Positions 1-10,992 of a stretch of 64,000 bases of DNA are shown here, in pieces. Under the pieces are notes generated by a model. The model made no database searches and was not told the origin of the DNA. It saw nothing but the letters and a program-made list of their open reading frames with translations. Made by a program: the position numbers and the translations under genes. The DNA lies in assembly GCF_040183065.1 (NCBI RefSeq), contig NC_091125.1:30702312-30766311 (forward strand). Reading direction: 5' to 3'. The DNA is from Periplaneta americana (Eukaryota > Arthropoda > Insecta > Blattodea > Blattidae). Each line of letters begins with the position of its first letter. Within the stretch, counting starts at the first letter, position 1.

Positions 1-510
1 GAAACTGATCAGGAAGATAAAAAGAAATTGATTAGGTCACTGGCTAACAAGAAACTGCCTACTGAAGGATATACTGCAAGGAATAGTGAACGGGAAGAAC
101 GTTCCGGCAGAAGATGATATTAGACGATAACATTAAGTTATGTTGATCGTAGGCGGAGGCTGACAGGAAGGCAGACATCGGAGTAGCTCAGACATAACGC
201 TTTCGCGTGCTGATCCAGAGTTGCGTTCAGGTGTGGGTTCGATTTCTGCTTGGTTGATTACCTGGTTGTTTTTTTTTTCCCAAACTTAAGACGAACGTTG
301 GATAATCTATGACAAGCACTCTGCCTCATTTCACCAAACACCATCCAGCTTAACACCAATTCCATCGGCGCTAAATAACCTACTAGTTCATACAGCGTCG
401 TTAAACAACCAACTAAAAAAAAAAAAGGAGGAAGGCAGAAAAGAAGGAAGATATTGGGTTAGCAGTGAAAGATCTGCCCTTGGACAGAAAACAATGAAAG
501 AAATACGATA
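1..510 (+). pseudogene. RTE-like LINE 3' end, split by a SINE
   Basis: The first ~115 bases translate, with in-frame stops, to a decayed stretch resembling KLIRKIKRN..LGHWLTRNC. The same stretch is better preserved in the relics at 22326-22860 and 49743-50345 (minus strand). This is the C-terminal tail of an endonuclease/reverse-transcriptase LINE that I take to be RTE-like. A SINE interrupts it at 176-428. The 3' segment resumes at about 429 with 'gatctgcccttgg', a string close to the end of the next copy at ~1197. The coding sequence is dead, and the window edge cuts off the upstream part. Confidence 0.6.
176..428 (+). mobile_element. tRNA-derived SINE (family A) with 11-bp TSD
   Basis: The head has A-box-like 'gtagctcag' and B-box-like 'gggttcgatt' spacing typical of a tRNA promoter. 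The body carries the family signature ('gataatctat', 'ctaaataacc', 'cagcgtcgttaaa') and the 3' end is poly(A). The 11-mer AGGAAGGCAGA flanks it perfectly at 165-175 and 429-439. Other family A copies in this window are at 9873, 29101, 36784 and 52437 (plus) and at 7751, 25691, 30595 and 54094 (minus). Such elements are transcribed by Pol III and moved by LINE machinery. Confidence 0.85.
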
Positions 511-544
511 ACTGAAAGTTTGTAGAAGTAGTAAATTTCTACTT

Positions 545-1235
545 AAAACTTCTGATGGGTGAAAATAAATGCAAACAAGACGAAGACCATGGTAATTGGA
601 AGAAAAATAAAGAAGGTAAAGCTGAGGATTCGAAATGAGACAGTAGAACAAGTGGGCAGCTTCAAATAATTGGGGTGTAACATGAGCTGCTGACAGGAAG
701 TCATATGAGGATAGCAATGAAAAAGGAAGCTTTTAATAGGAAATGGAGTAGGCCTACTTTCTGCCGAGTTTTGGAAAAATAACCAAGGAAGAGACTATAA
801 TGAAGTGCTGTGTGTGGAATGTGATACTGTATGGGACAGAAACGTGGACATTACGACGAAGTGAAGAGGAATGAGTATGTATTTGAAATGTGAATATGGA
901 GAAGAAAGGAGCGCGTGAAATAGAGAGAGAGAATACGAAATGAAACTGTTATAAAGCGTGGATGAAGAAAGAATAACGCTCAGGAAGAGAAGAAGAAACT
1001 GTCTGGGTCACTGGCTAAAATGAAACTGTTTACTGAAAGATGTAGGCAACTGGAACGAATAGTGAAAGGAAAAAAGTTCGGGGCAGAAGAAGATATCAGA
1101 TGATGGCCAACATTAAGATACTCGTATGTTAATCATATGGGGAAACGAAGACGGAAAAAAGAAAGACTTGGAGAATGATGGGTTTGCAGTGAAGGATCTC
1201 CCCTTGGGTAGAAAAGTACGAATGAATGAATAAAT
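545..1235 (+). pseudogene. RTE-like LINE 3' end, second copy
   Basis: Broken frames read, in order, a decayed segment with an EQVGSFK-like stretch, then KRLVKC-like, then 'TWTLRRSEE', then the LGHWL-like tail. This is the same order as in the minus-strand copies at 22.3 and 49.7 kb. The 3' end 'gaatgaatgaa' is the short GAAT tail also seen next to related copies. It lies directly downstream of another 3' end of the same family, so this is either a tandem or an old rearrangement. Stops and frameshifts abound. Confidence 0.6.
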
Positions 1236-1657
1236 CGTTAATGAAATCATCAAACATCTAGGCCTGTACATAGTGTCTGTTTATAAGTGTGTACTCTATA
1301 GGCAGTCCACCTCCTTTGTTCTGTGGACAGCATATGAACTTTCCATCCAAACAATTCGATTTCCGGCGTGGTCAGTGGGAGAAATTCATCTTATATACAC
1401 GTGATTGTGTGTTTTCCCCTTGTAATTTGCTGTCCTGTGTTGTCTCAGTGGTGGCCTTGTGCCGTGCTTACCGCACGACCAGGGTGGCCAGCAGTATGTG
1501 TCCGTCTAGTGGTGGTAAATATTATATCCTCTCCTACACCGCGTTGGATTGTAACCAAGAAAGAAAGAACATTTTACTTAATTTACATACAAAGATCAAA
1601 AGTGTCGCTATTGCAACATATAAAATGTAGGCTATAACAGTACAAATTATATTCTGT
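1236..1657. other. Unassigned AT-rich stretch
   Basis: An open frame at 1289-1630 has no recognisable motif and is probably chance. I see no repeat boundary or RNA gene. Confidence 0.4.
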
Positions 1658-2634
1658 ACTAGCCGTACCTGTGCGCTCCGCTGCACCCGTTAGAAATAAA
1701 TATAAAGTAATTGCATAATTAAAATAGGACATTTGATCCAGGGAACATTCGTGTTTGATATAAGGATAAATCGTTTATTATGTTACTTAATTTAAATTGT
1801 ATTTGCATAATTAAAATGCGATCATTTTGAACCAGAGACCACTCATTTGGTCATAAAAATTATTTTAGGAAATACAGGAAACGAATGTACAGAATAGCCT
1901 ATCAAGTTTTCTGTGCATAAGAAGCTATTTTAATCTTACCTGTCCTCGATTCTCTCAGAAGTTACTGTAATAACATTATAGCATTATGTCCTTCTAGAGA
2001 AACTACACTTTCCAATGGTGAATTAATAATTAATTATACAAATCGGTTAATTTAGCTTCCGATATTACTTCATAGAAACGCAGAAACATTATCTGTAGGC
2101 TATCTTTCATAGCTTTCGATTGTTGCTGTCCAAGGCCCCTTATAGACGAAGTCATTTGTTTTTTAATTCATTACACGGCCTTAGATGGCAGTTATTTTAA
2201 TTTTAAAACTCATTTATCTCATTAAATATCAGTCCTATCAAAATGTTTTAAAGAATAAAACTTATCGCAAATTATTTTCAAAGAAACTTTTGTTACGTAA
2301 CATTTTTCACAAAAATCAATAATAAGCGAGATATTTCGATTTATTTAATTCAGACCCCCTTATAACCCCCTTTTTAAATAATGTATTTTGAATGCCATAT
2401 AGCCTAAAATCTAAGTGACAACGAACTTAATTTATATTCCAATTTTCATCGAAATCCGTTCAGCCATTATCGCGTGAAAAGGTAACAAACATACAGACAG
2501 ACAGAAATACAAACAAAAATTTCAAAAAAGCGATTTTCGGTTTCAGGGTGATTAATTATATATGTTAGAACCAATTATTTTTGGAAAATCGGAAATTACC
2601 ATAAAAATTTCGGTTACAGATTTATTATTAGTAT
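1658..2634 (+). mobile_element. Unclassified ~1 kb non-coding repeat, copy 1
   Basis: It starts 'actagccgtacc', ends near 'ttattattagtata', and has no open frame. It is very similar to 11232-12227, both through the body and at both ends. The right part has 'tcatcgaaatccgttcagcc' followed by a short CAGA run, a layout I associate with widespread insect non-coding repeats of uncertain class. No clear TSD is visible. Copies at 1.7 and 11.2 kb differ by scattered substitutions and small indels. Confidence 0.6.
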
Positions 2635-2728
2635 ATAGATTGATAGGAATGATCAACAATAACGCAACGTCCGAAGAAAAAAGAGGAATTGCTGAAATGT
2701 ACTTCTAAGTTTGAAAATAGGTACATTA

Positions 2729-3180
2729 CAGAGTGTAAACGATATAAACTGTCAAAACATATACTGGTGATAGAGCATAAATTATTGAAACAAAAAATGT
2801 AATAATATTTTTCTGTAACTTTTGTGGTTTCCCTACAAAAAAAAATGTTATCTGTGAGTTTAATGGTTTTGGAAATGATAGTAGACCGTCATTATTTACT
2901 TCGGTCAGACACATACATTGCAACTGTGATGGTATCCTTGTTTACAAATCAGGGTACTCTGTTGTCTCTCTGTTATGGTGATGTTAGCGTGTGTTGGAAG
3001 TTCATTGGCAATGACGTTCACATTTATTCGAACGATAAATATTAGACTAATATTCTAAAAACATGATATTTTAGGATTTAAGAACAAAATAGAAGAACAA
3101 ACAAAATTTCATTACACATGTTTAGTAGATCGAGATGTCCACTCTGCATGATTTTGGCAGTTTATATCGTTTACAACCTG
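2729..3180. mobile_element. TA-flanked TIR element (Tc1/mariner-type MITE)
   Basis: The inverted ends share 'TGTAAACGATATAAACTG' (2733-2750 and the reverse complement near 3156-3176). The outer bases are CAG...CTG, and each side abuts a TA dinucleotide (2727-2728 and 3181-3182). It is 452 bp with no transposase relic, although a 73-codon open frame lies inside. TA target duplication is known for the Tc1/mariner/pogo group. Assignment to that group is inferred from the TSD only. Confidence 0.65.
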
Positions 3181-3365
3181 TATAATGAATCACAGAAGAT
3201 AATAACTTAAGTCTAAATGAATGTTAGGAATGACAGGTGTAATATAAGGAAATTTAATGGTGAACTATAGTGGCTACATCTGAATAGAGTAAAATGTCAT
3301 AAGATATTCGAAAATAATTTTAAATTACTGACTCGACAGCAGAAGAAACTGAAAACTTCCATATA

Positions 3366-4460
3366 CAGGGACATCATTTTATTTTTACTAACATTTCTAA
3401 TATTAACCTGGCTATACCTTTGGATCAATGGTTGAGAACAAAAAACACCGTTTGCTACCCCCTTCCATGACTGGAGTTCAATGATACTGGCGTAATATAC
3501 AAACAAATCATTTCACTAGGTATAGGAGGGAAGAAAAGTAGTTCATCCATTTACGTAAACTAGGAAATATCACGCTTTTGAGTTTGATAATTTTCATTAG
3601 GTTTTTGTTTAATCAAAATACAGTACATTATTAACAGTGAGAGTTTTTACTCACAAACTGAGCTATCCATGCGGACATATTTATTATGCTGTGTATAGAG
3701 AATGAAGTTAAATTGAAAAATATGATATGGACATTTAAACAAATTTCTGAAAATGATAGCCGTTCATTTCGATACAGGCTTCAGTTCTATTGTGCAGATT
3801 ATCGCACTATAGACTCTTGTACCTAATTCGAATTACCAGTTTCGTCCTTCGTACTACTAAGTCATGTTGAAATAATTCTGTACCTACTCTATAAAGTAGT
3901 ACCTTATGTGTACTGTAAATTCAATCTTCACTTCTGCCCGATCCGAAAAGATAAAATTACTCAGACATGCTATCTACTGTCCGTCCAAGTGGTTATGTCA
4001 TAGGGTCATAGAAAGGACGAAATCACGTGACAGTTAATTGCTTAGCGAGGCCCTTTTATTTAAGTTATTTTAAACAGTTGTATAATATTACGTAGACGTC
4101 CACTTCCTAACAGAAATTAATCTTCTCAGAAAAGAGCTAAGACAGCCCAGCCACTAGTGTTTACAAAGGGGCGAATATAAGCTGGTGGGGGAAACCGGGA
4201 TGCGACGTAGGCAAATGGACGACAGTAACTTACTTGTGCGAAAATGATTCAATATTGAAAGCTCTTTCGTAACTGGAAAACGTGAACATATTTCTGGAAC
4301 GTACTATTCACTATAACCGTAAGGCTACTATGAATGTATATGCGGTCTTGGATCTGTGTGGAGGACGGTTGAACTTCGTTAGTAGAAAGGGTGGGAGTGA
4401 AGTACATTCAAAAACTCAGCTACAATAAAAATTGAAGTAAAAATAAAATGATGTCCCTGT
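3366..4460. mobile_element. 1.1-kb TIR element with TA TSD, copy 1
   Basis: The ends are perfect inverted repeats beginning CAGGGACATCATTTTATTTT. TA lies on both sides. A second copy of almost the same length is at 47704-48794 and aligns along its whole length. No transposase motif is readable in any frame. A 1.1-kb AT-rich body with such ends is most simply a non-autonomous DNA transposon of a TA-targeting superfamily. An autonomous partner is not in this window. Confidence 0.75.
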
Positions 4461-5308
4461 AGAAGGTATCGTAACAGTTACCATCGCCTTCGCGGAATAG
4501 GCCCTGTTGGTCTGTTCCGACACAATGTTGAGCTGCTGTATACACATTATTGCAGGTTTTATTCTTCCTTGCAGAATATGGTGTTCAATAGTATTTTCGG
4601 TAATTCATTCAGTGTGGTTATAAATATATTTTTTATTGTTTTTTTACCATAGATTAATCTCATGATATTTTGTGTTCCTCTCTTATAGTCTACACTTTGC
4701 ATCCTGCCACTAGTCTTTTAAAAAGCTCCCCTTTTATCCAACTTAAGGTTACAGACCATTCTGGGTGGTTATGGAAGATTCATTAGCTCGTACATTAGCT
4801 ACTTCACAAATGTAGACTCCTTGGTTATGAGATCAGCATGACACATAGCAACCGCTGAGACATCACAGGACAGTCGCAAGATAACGGACATACACACAGT
4901 CCTGTGGACTGAAGTTAAATGTCTGTCATTTCCCGCAACGAGAATCGAGCTTCTGACCGCTTGGTTGGAAACCGTACCCGCTAACTGTATGAATTGCTTT
5001 AGAGAATTAACTTAAATCTAGTCATCAGGAAAAAATATACTTACTTTTCGATAAACATATTAATATCCACGGTACTGTTAACTCAATGGCAAATCTATTT
5101 AGATGATCGGTTTTGAGCTTGAAGATAATATGCAGAATGAACCGTAAGTAATATCATTAATTTTAGGGGATTATTCCTTGAGATATTTCAAACCAGAAAA
5201 TTTAATACCATTTTTCCAGTCTCTGCTTCCTTTCCGAGATAAAAATAATTGTTTAATACAAAACATTTCAATGCATGTTTTGGGAAAGTAATTGATTTAA
5301 TTCCAAAT
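4461..5308. other. Unassigned intergenic stretch
   Basis: No recognisable coding motif or clear terminal repeat. A GC-richer patch at 4480-4535 ('ggaataggccctgttgg') has no partner that I can find in the window. Confidence 0.4.
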
Positions 5309-5316
5309 CTGATAAG

Positions 5317-6204
5317 CAGGCTTCGAGACTTCGGACACGATAGAGCAGTTCAGTGGGAAATCCGCATAACGACGTACTGAGTATAGTGGTAAAGCGTACA
5401 GTGGGTGGGGGTACTGTAAAATGGATGACAACAAATACGCAAAGGAAAACGCTCTGGATTTGAAGGTTCTGATGAATAATTTGATGTTCATACAAACCTA
5501 TTTTCAAACTGTGTCTGAAACTATTACACGGTTAGAAAAGTCAGAGCAAGAGATGCCGGAAGCCCTCAAATTAGTGGAGGAAATGACGCAGAGAATTGAC
5601 GAGATACAAGTACACCGGTTACTGAACGTGTAAAACAGAAGTGGAAATCAATTTTATGTAAAACAACGGATATGGAACATTGTGTAATATAAACAGCATA
5701 TTAGTGGACATAGAGTCACCCAATAATAAAAGACTGTCTCTTAGAGACTGCAATGATGTTAGGTTTCTTCGTTTTGCTCCTATCACGTCATGGGACGTAG
5801 AGCGCAGCTTTCTACAGTACAAACTTTGGCAGATAACCGAAGAAGATTTACGTTTGAGACACTGAAAATGTATCTTGCAGTACATTGCAGTTCTGTACTG
5901 TAACTGCACTTCCTAAAGACGACCAATAGGGTAAATGAAAAACACTGCGTATAATTAAACACAGATGCTTATAAAATACAGGAGAATAAATGCTTTTCAC
6001 ATTATTTTGACATTGTCATAGAGTAATGTATATTTACTTTCAGAATGTCCATATGTGTGCGTTTCCCCATACTACCGTACTCTATTCTAAATAGCAACGT
6101 TGTTACCTCAACACATCTCTACCTTTCACTACCTGCAGCGAGTCAACAACCTATAGTACAAGCACAGTAAACTTACTGTATCGGGTCCAAAGTCTCGAAG
6201 CCTG
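5317..6204 (+). mobile_element. Internally deleted hAT element, 8-bp TSD
   Basis: The ends are inverted repeats starting CAGGCTTCGAGACTTCGGAC (left) and CAGGCTTCGAGACTTTGGAC (right, reverse complement). The 8-mer CTGATAAG flanks both sides perfectly (5309-5316, 6205-6212). An 8-bp TSD with CA-starting TIRs is the hAT hallmark. The 888-bp body retains only the C-terminal part of a transposase, so it could move only if another copy supplied the enzyme. Confidence 0.88.
5421..5890 (+). pseudogene. hAT transposase C-terminal relic
   Basis: The segment from 5421 reads a helical stretch (about 70 residues) that lines up with residues ~365-430 of the intact hAT protein at 37617-39101. A frame change follows. 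From about 5780 it reads an ITSWDVERSF-like block matching [10 protein letters not shown], the conserved hAT C-terminal dimerisation region. The N-terminal zinc finger and the catalytic core are missing. It belongs to a different subfamily from the intact copies because its TIRs differ. Confidence 0.7.
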
Positions 6205-6313
6205 CTGATAAGTCAATTTAAGAGAACAGTGTATTGTTATAATAATTGTTTGAAATAATTTTAGTTTTGTCCTTTAAATAAGCAGCAATTTTATCCGAAC
6301 AAATGTAACTTTT

Positions 6314-6460
6314 GCAAATCAAGATTTCAGGTATAACTCCCTGTAAAGTTGATTTGAATAATTTCGAGGAAAAATTGTTCCGGGGCCGGGGTTGGTACGT
6401 TAAACCAAAGGTCCCGGGTTCTATACCCGGCTCCGGAACAATTTTTCCCTCGAAATTATT
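6314..6460 (+). mobile_element. Palindromic tRNA-related element with 14-bp TSD
   Basis: The left arm starts 'gcaaatc', continues 'ttgaataatttcgagg' and 'aaaaattgttccgg', and meets a tRNA-like core with B-box-like 'gggttctatacc'. The right arm is the inverse of the left arm's inner part and stops at 'cgaaattatt'. Perfect copies of CAAATGTAACTTTT flank it (6300-6313, 6461-6474). The left end matches that of 28702-29066. The 14-bp TSD is too long for the usual hAT or Tc1 insertion and resembles target-primed retroposition. The right arm's last ~46 bp are absent compared with the 28.7-kb copy. Confidence 0.75.
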
Positions 6461-6474
6461 CAAATGTAACTTTT

Positions 6475-7750
6475 CATTCTGCAAAGGAATTTAAAATGTT
6501 ACACTGTTGGAAAAACTAACTATTCTTTCTGTCATATATTATCATCATACGCTGCTCTCTTAAACTTACTGAGCATATAGGAATTAAATTAATGACTTTC
6601 GCAAAATACGCTATGGAATGTTTCACATAAAACAATTTTTTTTTCTCTGAATAAGAAAGCAAAAAGAAGCAAAAAGCAAAAATTATGTTAAACTTTTTGT
6701 TCGAAATATGTCAAAGAATAACCCCTTGAAATTAATGACATTACTTACGGTTCTTCCTGTATAATTAATGTGATAAGTAACATAATCATAGACGTTATAG
6801 AAATACACCGAAGAGGGGAACAATTTTATTTAAAAACTGGAGAGAACTGGGTTTCAAAATTTTCTAGAGCTCCTTCAGGGGAGCAGCGTAACCCGGAGTG
6901 AGACTAGTGGCCAACAGGCTTGGAGCTCACATATTTAGTTTTGTACAGCCCCCAACCCCTTGCAAGGACGCGTTTTGCGTACCTTTTAAATTTTCCTCCC
7001 AATTCTCCTTCGATTTTTCGATTTTCGGTGTGAAGGGCCTATTATGGAACCTAAAATATACAATCCGAATAATTTATTCCTCGCTACAAATAATATAATG
7101 ACGGAAAAGCGGTTCAACAGAGTAGGTCGCTATTAGCAATAAATGATTACCTGCTTTTCGCAGTCGGTTGTAGAGAACACTAAGTATTCGAAAAGACAAT
7201 CTATAAATTATATTCTATTGAATTATTTCTTTTCATAGTGCTGTTAGTTGATTGACAAGTATGCCTAATATACTATGTAGGTTTGTTTCTGCAGCAATTT
7301 CCAACGCTTTCCCACCGTCACGAGCATGCGCTTACCTGCTTTATACATCGATGTCGATGTGAGCATGCTTAAGATGGTTTCAAACTGTGATTATATTCTA
7401 GTCTTATTTTACATATCTAATGAGTGTATTTTTTGTATTTTAATGATATTACTGACGCATATAATTATACAAACGATTATACTACGATTATAGTATATTA
7501 ATAGTTGTATTATGGGAATTTGTGAAAAAATTATATATTCTTACTGTAGGCTACAGTTTTATTTAAAATATACGTTACTTTTTGACGTTACAAGACATAT
7601 TCTTGTAGACTATGCAATGAATAATAGCTAAATGTACGTAAAATGTAAGTCCACAAAATGAACTACAGTAGAAGTTCGTAACTTGATGAATATAATTGTC
7701 GGGAGACTGATAAAACGTGTCTATGCTGAAAAGAAATGGATCATCTTTTT
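6475..7750. other. Unassigned AT-rich stretch
   Basis: No motif-bearing frame and no repeat partner recognised. Short open frames (for example at 6898-7098) have no family features. Confidence 0.4.
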
Positions 7751-7965
7751 AGTTGGTTATTTAACGACGCCGTATCAACTACCAGGTTATTTAGCGTCGA
7801 TGGAATTGGTGATGGTGAGGTAATATTTGGCAAGATGAGGCCAAGGTTTCGTCACAGATTATCTGACATTCGCCTAAATCTCTGCGAAAAAATCTATCAG
7901 CTAATCATCCCAAGCGGAAATCGAACCCACGCCCGAACGTGGCTGCTACGCCGAGTATACTGTAT
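7751..7965 (-). mobile_element. SINE family A, minus strand
   Basis: It reads the reverse complement of the family: 'ggttatttaacgacgc', 'ttatttagcgtcgatgg', then the complement of the B box ('cggaaatcgaacccacgc'). It is diverged from the other copies, and the head beyond the A box is poorly preserved. Confidence 0.75.
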
Positions 7966-8079
7966 GTCATCATCTAACGCCGATTTTTCTCTTTTTCCTA
8001 CTTGTACAATAACGAAACTATTGCAAAGACTTCATAACGTTTTGTTCTTAATTTATAGTACTATATAATGTTTGTTTTA

Positions 8080-8361
8080 TTGCACCACAAAGTACGTATT
8101 ATTATGAGTTTGATAATCGTTGAATGAACTGAGGAACAAGTGCGCGTACACGGAAGCGATGTGCGGTTTACCTCGACCGCAGTGAGGAGCGGTAGCCGTC
8201 ACATCTGTTTGAGGAGTTGGAATCAGGGAGCTGACCGGTTTGCGAACTAGCTTGCAAGACCAGTAGACAAGACACACCTCGTCGTGTGTTCAACAGTCAT
8301 ACGTCTGCATGTGACCGTGGAAAGCTAAAACAATACTTCTACAGGAAACAACCAGCTACGG
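8080..8361 (+). other. Possible orphan 5' exon with strong splice donor
   Basis: The stretch is clearly richer in G, C and CpG than its neighbours (for example 'gtgcgcgtacacgg' and 'cacacctcgtcgtg'). It ends with CAG|GTGAGT (8359-8367), a consensus splice donor. No long open frame crosses it, so a non-coding or mostly non-coding first exon would fit. I see no matching acceptor or coding exon downstream except the serpin 55 kb away, and no link between them is shown. It could equally be part of a repeat. Confidence 0.22.
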
Positions 8362-8867
8362 CAGGTGAGTAGAAACTTTGACACTAATTACATTCAGACA
8401 ATAGGAATGCTTTATCATTATGAACACAGTAGGAATTAGCCAATTAGTATATTGCGCAAATACATCGGCTTTTCTTTGGAGTGTTGTCTTTCATTTGATT
8501 TAATTATTTCTGTCATCGTAGAATTCATTTGGATATGGCATACATAATAGCTTTGTGTGAGAATTGAATTTCAAAGAGTGTTCTGTGGAATATCATTACT
8601 TTTCTAGAACTTTGTTTCAAGCCATGCATAAAATGAGGTCTGGGCGACCGTACTATAATGAGAAAAAGTTGAGGTTATGTTATTACGTATAGTGGCATTA
8701 TTATTATTACTACCGTCTTTTCGTTTTGCTTTTATTTTTCTACAGAACAATAAAACTTGTCTGAAAAAATATTAAAATAAAGCACTGGAATTTGTTATAT
8801 TGTGTGTTAAGAAAGAGTCTTGAAGTAGAGCAGATATAGAGAATGATCCATTGACATATAATGAAAA

Positions 8868-8897
8868 TAATTTTATTATTATTATTATTATTATTAT

Positions 8898-8959
<62 letters not shown>
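8868..8959. repeat. Compound (ATT)n/(CTA)n microsatellite
   Basis: About nine ATT units run directly into about twenty ACT/CTA units. The polymeric Leu, Thr and Val frames across it are artefacts of the repeat. Confidence 0.95.
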
Positions 8960-8960
<1 letters not shown>

Positions 8961-9858
8961 GCCCACTATTATCTGTGAATTTCGAACTGGCTGCTCAAGG
9001 TCAAGCAATGGGCAGCTGGGACAGTCGGAATTACCAGTGCTTCAGTTCACAGTTTTCAGTTCAGTGAGTCGTGCGTGGTTTGTATTTTTCTTACGTTTGT
9101 ACGTGACCTTGAGCCGCCAGTTCGAAATGCACAGATAATATGCCTAGGCCTACTACTACTGCTGCTGCTACTCATGTTCAAGCTACAAACTCAGCGGAAA
9201 CGAATTGTTTCCAATTTTCTCTCTCAGATTGCTTCTATCGAATAATTATAATATAGGCATAACTTCTGTAGTCTTCACCTAATTTCTTCATTGATTTGGT
9301 TTCAATAGTTTGTGCGGTAATTGAGCCAGTTCATAAGATAATATTTTTATTTAGTTCTGTATGATTTTATTTCTCTGTTTTTTTTATACAAATTCTAAAC
9401 TTTCGTAGTCTTAACTATATTCTACTGGTTTCAATATGCAACTTTCTGTGTTCCAACATTCCCTCAGAATTTGTTCATTTCTCTTATAAAAATCTCCAAG
9501 CTTTAAATTTGTAGATGTCAAATTCATGTTTTTAGTTGTATATTATTGTTGCTGTTTTTGTGTTGTTTGATAAACGAAGCATTACAATTTCATCTGGACA
9601 CTCCTGCCAAATAAAAAGTACCGTAGCTAATTACTTGAAACATATTATTTGCATTTACAATGAAACCTCTCCAAATCGCACTTCACTAATTCGGAATTCG
9701 CGATAATTCAGACAGCATTTTTTTATACGTGACACTTGGAGATTAATATCACACAAATTGAATTGTAGAATTGAATGCAAAAGTGAAAAATATGGTGATA
9801 AATTCAGATTATCCAATACAATATTCATTTAAATAAATTGATTGAATATGGAGGCTAT
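8960..9858. other. Unassigned AT-rich stretch
   Basis: A short run of CTA/CTG units sits at 9151-9170. Nothing else is recognisable. Confidence 0.4.
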
Positions 9859-9872
9859 AATCAGAACTGTTA

Positions 9873-10135
9873 GCCACCGGTGTAGCTAAGTCGGCTAAGG
9901 CGCTTGTCTGTCGATTCGGAGTTGCTCTCGGGCGCGTGTTCGATCCCCACTTGGGCTGATTACCTGGTTGTTTTTCCCCCCCCCCCGAGGTTTTTCCTAA
10001 CCGTAAGGCGAATGTCAGGTAATCTATGGTGAATCCTCCGTCTCATCTCGCCAAATACCATCTCACTATCACTAATCTCATCGACGCTAAATAACCTAGT
10101 AGCTGATACAGCGTCGTTCAGTAATCAAGTAAATA
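9873..10135 (+). mobile_element. SINE family A, near full length
   Basis: It has a tRNA-like head ('gtagctaagtcggctaagg', B box 'gtgttcgatcc'), a C-run, then the family body and the end 'cagcgtcgttcagtaa'. Imperfect direct repeats AATCAGAACT (9859-9868) and AATCCGAACT (10136-10145) look like its TSD (9 of 10 match). Confidence 0.85.
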
Positions 10136-10145
10136 AATCCGAACT

Positions 10146-10693
10146 ATTTCAAAAATTGTATTTTGCCTTAAAGAAATTCGTCGTCGTGATGTACTGAATA
10201 TAAACAACAGCAGCGCAAATAGACGCAGACAACACTTACCTCTTTTTCAAATCATCACAGTCTGAAAATTCCATAACTAATTCTTTCTGTGCTTTACTTG
10301 ACTTGAACTACTGTAAATAACTACGAACTCTTCCTTTTTCAATTTGTTTTGTGCTCCATATGGTAGTAAAAGCTACTTAAATATGCACTGTACTTCCTGT
10401 GCAGTAATAGGTTTGGACTAGGGAACTTCACACTTATTCTTTTTTATGTTAATGTATTGTGTTCTATAGATTCTATTATATTTGTGAAATAGAATGAATA
10501 AACACTAAGCTAATAATTAACTACTGTATATAATAGCATTATGTTTTTTATCTTCGAAATAATATTATTCCAGTAAATTCTCCGTAATAGGCCTAGGGAC
10601 TTTCACAATTAGGACTGGATTTTTCCCCCAATGCATCCGAATTAGTGAGGTTCTACTTCATTTTTATTTTTTAACTTTTATCGACCTCAAGTT
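10146..10693. other. Unassigned AT-rich stretch
   Basis: No coding motif, RNA gene or terminal repeat recognised. One TAGGCCTA palindrome occurs at 10588-10595. Confidence 0.4.
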
Positions 10694-10902
10694 ACTATAG
10701 GGAGTTCGGAGTTCAGAAAATACCATTGGGTATCAGGCGTTCTTCTTAGCTGACGTTTTCCCTCTTTTTAATATAACTTAATTATTATTTACGTATTTTA
10801 TAATGTAGGATAAAATGACAGAAGTAAATCAGTTCCATTGAATATACAAATTAATACATATGTATATTTATAAGCAATACATTGATATTTATTATATTAT
10901 AG

Positions 10903-10959
10903 TTCACAGACAAAGTACATACAAGTAATCATTTAAACCCTTACATTACACACTTTATA

Positions 10960-10992
<33 letters not shown>

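Noticed and set aside
8772-9138. Open frames encoding poly-Leu, poly-Thr or poly-Val
   Set aside because: They are three-base translations of the ATT/CTA microsatellite.
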